Source of the DNA: Bacteroidota bacterium
GTDB lineage: Bacteria; Bacteroidota; Bacteroidia; Chitinophagales; Saprospiraceae
Direction: 5' to 3'
Length of the DNA stretch: 64,000 nt
Assembly (NCBI GenBank): GCA_003045895.1
Contig: PZPC01000013.1
Location: 1 to 64,000, forward strand
The position numbers and the translations under genes are program-made. Shown here one piece after another: positions 58,537-64,000 of the stretch. The number at the start of each line of letters is the position of its first letter. Within the stretch, counting starts at the first letter, position 1. A model generated the notes under the pieces. The model ran no database searches and was not told the origin of the DNA. It was given only the letters and a program-made list of their open reading frames with translations.

Positions 58537-59094
58537 ATGAACCGTATTAAATCACTAACCCTTTGCCTGGTGATGGGACTGGCCTTTTCGGCCTGTAAAC
58601 ACGATGCGCCGGAGCAAGCTGGCGAAATGCCCGCAACCGTAGCTACCACGACACCTGCCGGGGAACCCGGTAAAACGGGTGGAAGTTATGCCTCACCCGT
58701 TTTGCCCGATCAGAACAATCCCCGGATACAACTATTGTTGCGTACCTTTTGGGTAGCTGAATACTGGGTCAATCACGCGGATAACAGCCAAAACAAACCC
58801 AACAAAGGCCGCTGGTGGCGGTTCAATCCGGATGGCACCTTCACCACCGGGCAGTGGGAACAAACCTTCTCCAATGGCAGTTGGGTTGTTTTCCGGGATG
58901 GAGAAAAGGAACTGCTGCACCTGGATGCCGCAGACGACAACCTGGATATGGAATTTGAATTACAGGCTATTTCCCAGTTGCAGGATTATATGTCGTGGGT
59001 AGGTACCAAAACGTATAAGATGAATAGTATTGCCGTGAAGGCGACCAGCCTGCTGACCATGCCTACCAAGGCACAGTTTGGGGTGACCGATTAG
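58537..59094 (+). CDS. Hypothetical lipoprotein
   Basis: 185 aa; lipobox LAFSAC. Confidence 0.75.
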   Translation: MNRIKSLTLCLVMGLAFSACKHDAPEQAGEMPATVATTTPAGEPGKTGGSYASPVLPDQNNPRIQLLLRTFWVAEYWVNHADNSQNKPNKGRWWRFNPDGTFTTGQWEQTFSNGSWVVFRDGEKELLHLDAADDNLDMEFELQAISQLQDYMSWVGTKTYKMNSIAVKATSLLTMPTKAQFGVTD

Positions 59095-59173
59095 GCTACC
59101 AGCGTTGGTGAAAAAGCAGTCACAAACATAAACGTTTCAGGCGGCTCAGGTGGCTCGCCGCTGGAGCGTATAG

Positions 59174-59216
59174 TAAGCGCTTGTTGGGATGGATTATTCC
59201 CCCCAACAAGCGCTTA
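59174..59216. repeat. 15-bp perfect intergenic hairpin
   Basis: taagcgcttgttggg ... cccaacaagcgctta. Confidence 0.75.
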
Positions 59217-59294
59217 ATTTATGGGATAAATCCGTCTTTTAATATTATATTGTCTTGCTGTGGCCATTCCTTTTTACTTTTAATTTTCTCCCTT

Positions 59295-61238
59295 ATGCGT
59301 TTCCCTATACTGTTGTGGTTCACCTTTACTGGCGCGATAGCATTTGCTCAGCCCAAAACCATCTATAACGATGATCCTTTTCAGAAGCTGCCGCTCGGGA
59401 CGCACGAGTCTGAGTATTACTACCGACCAGCAAACGGGGCTCATTTTGGGGAGCCACGGGTAGAACCACCCTTTTGGTGGACAGATATGGCTGAAACGAC
59501 CCTGGAGGTAATGATTTATGACCAGGGTATTCGCGATTGGGAACCACAACTTGACTATCCCGGCGTGAAATTGTTGACCGCCACCCGGTTGGACAATCCC
59601 AATTATTTGTTCCTGTTGCTGGAAATTGAACCGGGTACCAACCCCGGTACCCTGACGATTGCTTTGCGTGAATCTGCGCAGGGACCCGTCCGAAACTACC
59701 CCTACGAACTCAAGGCCCGCACACCCCAGCAGACCAAAGCCCAGGGCGTGACGGCGCAGGACTTGATTTACCTTATTATGCCCGACCGTTTTGCCAATGG
59801 CGACACCGGCAATGACAGTGTCGCGGGGATGAAGCAGCAAGGAACCAACCGCGATAAGGTGTACTTCCGCCACGGTGGCGACCTGATTGGCATCATGGAA
59901 CACCTGGATTACCTGGAATCTCTGGGGGTGACCACGCTGTGGTTGAATCCTGTACTGGAAAACGACCAGCCTTACGAAAGTTACCACGGCTACGCCATCA
60001 CCGATCATTACCGCATCGATCGTCGGTTGGGGACCAATGAGCAATACCGGCAGTTGGTGCAGCTGGCCCACGAGCGGGGCCTGAAAGTGATCATGGACGT
60101 CGTCTTTAACCAAACCGGTGACGAACACTGGTTTATGCATGACCTGCCAGCCCGCGACTGGATTCACCAGTGGTAGGAAGGCTTTCCCCGTATTTCTTAC
60201 CGAGCGCCCGTACAACTGGACCCTTACCGGTCGAAAAGCGACCTGGCCCAAGTGACAGAAAGTTGGTTCGACCAACACATGCCCGACCTCAATCAGCAGC
60301 AACCTCAATTGGCCAACTACCTCATCCAAAACAGCATTTGGTGGACGGAGTACAGTGGTCAGGACGGATTCCGGATAGATACCTACGCCTATTGTGACCA
60401 GGAATTTATGGCCCGCTGGAACCAGCGCATCCTGCGGGAATATCCCCAGATGGGCATCTTTGCCGAAACTTATGTGCACGGCCCCGGCATCCAGTCGTGG
60501 TTTACCGAAGGCACCCGGGCCAATGCCCACAACAGCCACTTGCCCGGGGTGACGGATTTTCAACTGTACTACGCCATCACCGAGTCCCTGATGGCCGAAC
60601 AAGGTTGGACGAGTGGGGTCGCCCGGCTCTACTATACCCTCGCCCAGGATTACTTGTACCAGGATCCTTACCGCAATGTGTTATTCCTGGACAACCACGA
60701 CCTCGGGCGTATCTACGGCGTACTGGGGGAGGATCTGGAAAGATTCAAATCGGGCATCGCGCTGCTGCTCACCCTGCGGGGTATTCCCATGTTGTATTAC
60801 GGTACCGAACTGCTCCTTACGGGTACCGGTGGAAGTTTCAGTGAGGGAGGCCGCAAAGATTTTCCCGGCGGCTTTCCGCGTGACAAACCCAATAAATTTA
60901 AGGAGCGAGGCCGTACCGACGCCGAACAGGAAGCCTTTGCGTATATTCAAACCCTGGCCAACTACCGCAAAGCGCAGCAGGTGTTGCAAGATGGGCAACT
61001 GATGCAGTTTGTTCCCGAGGATGGGGTATACGTGTATTTTCGCTACAACGCGAATCAAACGGTCATGGTCGCCTACAATTCCAATGCACGGGAAACAACA
61101 ATCCGTACCGCTCGCTTTGCCGAGCAGCTGGCCGGGTTCTCGGTGGCGAAAAATATTGTCAGTGGGGTGATCTTGCCAGATCTCAGTCAGTTGGTATTAC
61201 CGGCACACGGGACTTTGGTGCTAGAATTGCAGGAGTGA
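59295..61238 (+). pseudogene. GH13 alpha-amylase-family (cyclomaltodextrinase/neopullulanase-like) gene with in-frame TAG at 60174-60176
   Basis: Two track ORFs in the same frame join as ...LPARDWIHQW*EGFPRISYRAPVQLDPYRSKSDLAQVTESWFDQHMPDLN...; GH13 motifs lie on both sides of the stop (VIMDVVFNQ upstream; DGFRIDTYAYCD, GIFAETYV and FLDNHD downstream). Confidence 0.88.
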
Positions 61239-61332
61239 CCACAACAACTTAATATTGGCCTTATTAATTATCAAATCAGTATTGGCGCTGAAGTGCAAAT
61301 TGGCAGCTTAATTAAGCTATAATATTTATTCC

Positions 61333-61361
61333 CCCCCACTAGCATAAATTGCTAGTGGGGG
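61333..61361. terminator. Hairpin after the GH13 gene
   Basis: cccccactagca-taaat-tgctagtggggg. Confidence 0.7.
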
Positions 61362-61375
61362 TATAAATTAATCCC

Positions 61376-64000
61376 ATGAACAATTTTCAATTACTCTTCA
61401 TCTGCCTGCTATTGAGCAATGCAGGCACTACACAAAGTATCCTCCCCAGCTATGATGCCCAACCACAATGGATAGTGGGAATGGGTGGAGCATTTACTTC
61501 ACCCACGACCTGGGTCTATTCCTATGGCGATAAGACACAAATTTGCGACCAAGAATGGATAGAAATTTTGTTGCTACCCGATCAGGAGTGTGGCTTGCAA
61601 CGCGTAGGGTTTTATCGGGAAGAAGCATTGAAGGGTTGGTTTAGGAGGGATACTACCTGCACTGAAAATGCCTACCTGATTTACGATTTTACTTTGGAAG
61701 TTGGCGATACTTTTAACCTTCCACTCCTAAGATTTACAAGTAATGTCTATTCCGATGCAATAGTCTACCATCGAGATACTTTACCCGACGGGAATATTGA
61801 ACTTTTTTTAGAGGAACCTGCTGATTTTGATACAGAAATAACTTGGCAAACGGGCTGGGGATCTTCACGCGATCCTTTTCGTTTACTATCATTTTGTGCA
61901 CAATATGGAGCTGCATGTGAGTTAGGAACTAATACCGTCTGTGTGCAGGACAGCAGCGGTAAATTGTACCCTACTTTTGGAAACGATGCTATTTGTGATC
62001 CAGCCTGGCAACGCTGGTACGTGAACCAATCTGCTGGCTCAGGAGCACAAAGCGGCAAAAGTTGGAACGATGCCTTCTTGCGACTAGAACAAGCCTTGGC
62101 CGTAGCCAGTTGTGGGGACGAAATTTGGGTAGCAACAGGCAGCTATTATCCTGCGGCAGACCACAACAATCGCGAACTCAGTTTTAATATTCCTCCAGGT
62201 GTGCGCGTATTTGGAGGCTTTGCTGGAACAGAAACCAACCGTTACAACAGAGCCCTAGCCGATCATCCAACTATTCTGAGTGGTGAAATTGGCGATCCGT
62301 TGCTTACTTCCGATAACAGCCTGCATGTGGTGTATTTTTATGGTGCAGATACCACCACGGTTTTGGATGGATTTACCATAGAAAAAGGGCATGCCTTTGA
62401 CAGCCAGACAGCTGTGTTTTTCTATGGCGGTGGCATTCTATTGCAAACCGATGCCACGGCGCCCATCTGTGATCCTGTGATCAGAAATTGCATTATCCAA
62501 AACAACTATGCACAAAATGGCGCTGGCTTGGCCGCCATGGGCAGTGATTTTCGCAGAGCTTATCCCCGTATACAAAACTGTTCTTTTATCCGCAACCGTT
62601 GCTTCTCCTTCGGGGCAGGGCTGTACCTGCGCTGGCGAGGGCATCCAGAAGCAGGTATTCCCTTGTTGGAAGATTGTGAGTTTATTGAAAACTATGCCCG
62701 CATTCATGGGGGAGGGGTGTATTTTGAAGAACTCCATGACCAGCTATTGATCAAAAATACAATTTTCCAGAGAGATTCAGCACAATTTGAAGGTGGAGGT
62801 TTAGCAGGTGTTCACATAACAGGGTTAAAGACCAGCTTGAACTTAATGAATTGTAAGTTTATAGAAGGCTATGCGAAAACCGGTGCTGGAATAGCTTTTT
62901 CGAATATAGCAAGTACACCACTACCTGTTACAACGGAGTTCTCCGTTGATATAACTATTGATTTCACTGATTTTATCAATAATTATGGCCAGCAGGAAGG
63001 AGGAGGTATAATTATTGCCAATGCGGGTGGTTTTTTGAATTTTACCATCACCAATTCCTTGTTCGAAGGCAACTATGTGAACTCGCAAGATGTGGCGGTA
63101 GGGCTGGGAATTGAATGCGCCGTTGGAGGTATTCTTAACGCGAGGGTAGACAAATGCCGCTTTATTAACAATAGACATAATTTTCCCAACCTGGGCGATG
63201 GCGCACTTACCTTGAATGGTTTTTTAAACGGTGCCACCATACATTCGGTTATTACCAATTCGTTGTTCAAAGATAATGTGAGGGCGCTAAGATTATCTTC
63301 TGGTACTGGTGGAGGCTATGGCCGCCACACGGTTGCCAATTGTACGTTCACGAACAATGGAAATTATCCTATTGGAGGAGGATATGGCTCTAATACAGAA
63401 ATTGTAGATAACGAAATATACTTCTACAACAATATCGTCTGGGAGCCACAATCGGTGTATGCCATTCGTACTGGTGAAGCCAATGTTTTGAACGGGCTTT
63501 TTATCAGTCATTCCCTTTTCAATGCACTGGATTGCAATCGACCAGGCGGGAACCTGGCTTGTGGCGAAGGCATTATTGTGGGCGAAGACCCGCTTTTTAT
63601 TGATCCCGTACAAAATGACCTGCACACGGCTGCTTGCTCACCTGCTCGTAATGTAGGCAACAATGGTGGCTTGGATTCATTAGGCTTGCTGACAGACTTT
63701 GATGGGCAGCCTCGTGTACTGGAAGGTATTGTGGATTTGGGAGCTTTTGAATGGCCTGCTGCCTATATCAGCCTCACGGCTCAAATTACACCTGCCACTG
63801 GACCTGGCACAGCAGACGGAGCAGCAGTCGTTGAAGTTGTTGATGGCGTTGCGCCCTACACGTTTTTGTGGGATACAGGAGTTACTGATAGCATTGCTTC
63901 GGAGTTACTACCAGGAACATATAACGTTACTGTAACCGATGCCCATGGGTGTCGCAGCGCTCTTGCGCTAGTTGTTTCTTTTGTAACCTCCGTGTCAAAT
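61376..64000 (+). CDS. Partial secreted right-handed beta-helix protein with C-terminal SprB-like repeat (runs off window)
   Basis: Manual translation MNNFQLLFICLLLSNAGTTQS... is open to 64000 (875 codons); repeated C.F..N.....GGG segments; LGAFEW; VDGVAPYTFLWDTGVTDSIASELLPGTYNVTVTDAHGC. Absent from the track because no stop occurs in the window. Confidence 0.9.
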   Translation, partial: MNNFQLLFICLLLSNAGTTQSILPSYDAQPQWIVGMGGAFTSPTTWVYSYGDKTQICDQEWIEILLLPDQECGLQRVGFYREEALKGWFRRDTTCTENAYLIYDFTLEVGDTFNLPLLRFTSNVYSDAIVYHRDTLPDGNIELFLEEPADFDTEITWQTGWGSSRDPFRLLSFCAQYGAACELGTNTVCVQDSSGKLYPTFGNDAICDPAWQRWYVNQSAGSGAQSGKSWNDAFLRLEQALAVASCGDEIWVATGSYYPAADHNNRELSFNIPPGVRVFGGFAGTETNRYNRALADHPTILSGEIGDPLLTSDNSLHVVYFYGADTTTVLDGFTIEKGHAFDSQTAVFFYGGGILLQTDATAPICDPVIRNCIIQNNYAQNGAGLAAMGSDFRRAYPRIQNCSFIRNRCFSFGAGLYLRWRGHPEAGIPLLEDCEFIENYARIHGGGVYFEELHDQLLIKNTIFQRDSAQFEGGGLAGVHITGLKTSLNLMNCKFIEGYAKTGAGIAFSNIASTPLPVTTEFSVDITIDFTDFINNYGQQEGGGIIIANAGGFLNFTITNSLFEGNYVNSQDVAVGLGIECAVGGILNARVDKCRFINNRHNFPNLGDGALTLNGFLNGATIHSVITNSLFKDNVRALRLSSGTGGGYGRHTVANCTFTNNGNYPIGGGYGSNTEIVDNEIYFYNNIVWEPQSVYAIRTGEANVLNGLFISHSLFNALDCNRPGGNLACGEGIIVGEDPLFIDPVQNDLHTAACSPARNVGNNGGLDSLGLLTDFDGQPRVLEGIVDLGAFEWPAAYISLTAQITPATGPGTADGAAVVEVVDGVAPYTFLWDTGVTDSIASELLPGTYNVTVTDAHGCRSALALVVSFVTSVSN

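Noticed and set aside
59280-60602. 440-aa minus-strand ORF spanning the GH13 stop codon
   Set aside because: The opposite strand carries GH13 catalytic motifs on both sides of the TAG; the minus ORF has no recognisable domain.

Overview
The window looks like chromosomal DNA from a Bacteroidota member, probably Saprospiria/Lewinella-like (inferred from LptE, T9SS/SprB-type proteins, DUF2795, TAnnTTTG-type boxes and the family mix). Most of it is housekeeping: lptE, tRNA-His, ccmE and ccmF/ccsA, a FeS-type photolyase, queA, cmk, ffh, gpsA, uridine kinase with a CNT nucleoside transporter, a NitT/TauT-type ABC transporter, a TonB-dependent receptor, a patatin, an Fe-S protein pair, and S8/S9 peptidases with amidohydrolases. 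I saw no CRISPR array, IS element, prophage or recognisable defence system. The strongest unexplained signal is a composite intergenic repeat family: a ~38-nt core CTTAAGYATTTGGACAATAATAAATTTACATTTTTACAC, TTTACAC units, and a C/T-rich heptanucleotide array (C[CT]TCC[CGA]A). Members lie at about 31-145, 21451-21511, 25399-25460 and 51039-51099. Each abuts a gene boundary, and one overlaps a stop codon. Other notable items are a GH13 alpha-amylase-family gene split by one in-frame TAG at 60174-60176, a 58-aa DUF2256 zinc-ribbon ORF (18727-18903, minus) missing from the ORF track, and a large beta-helix/SprB-like surface protein that starts at 61376 and runs off the window. All family calls come from reading the sequence; no database search was run.
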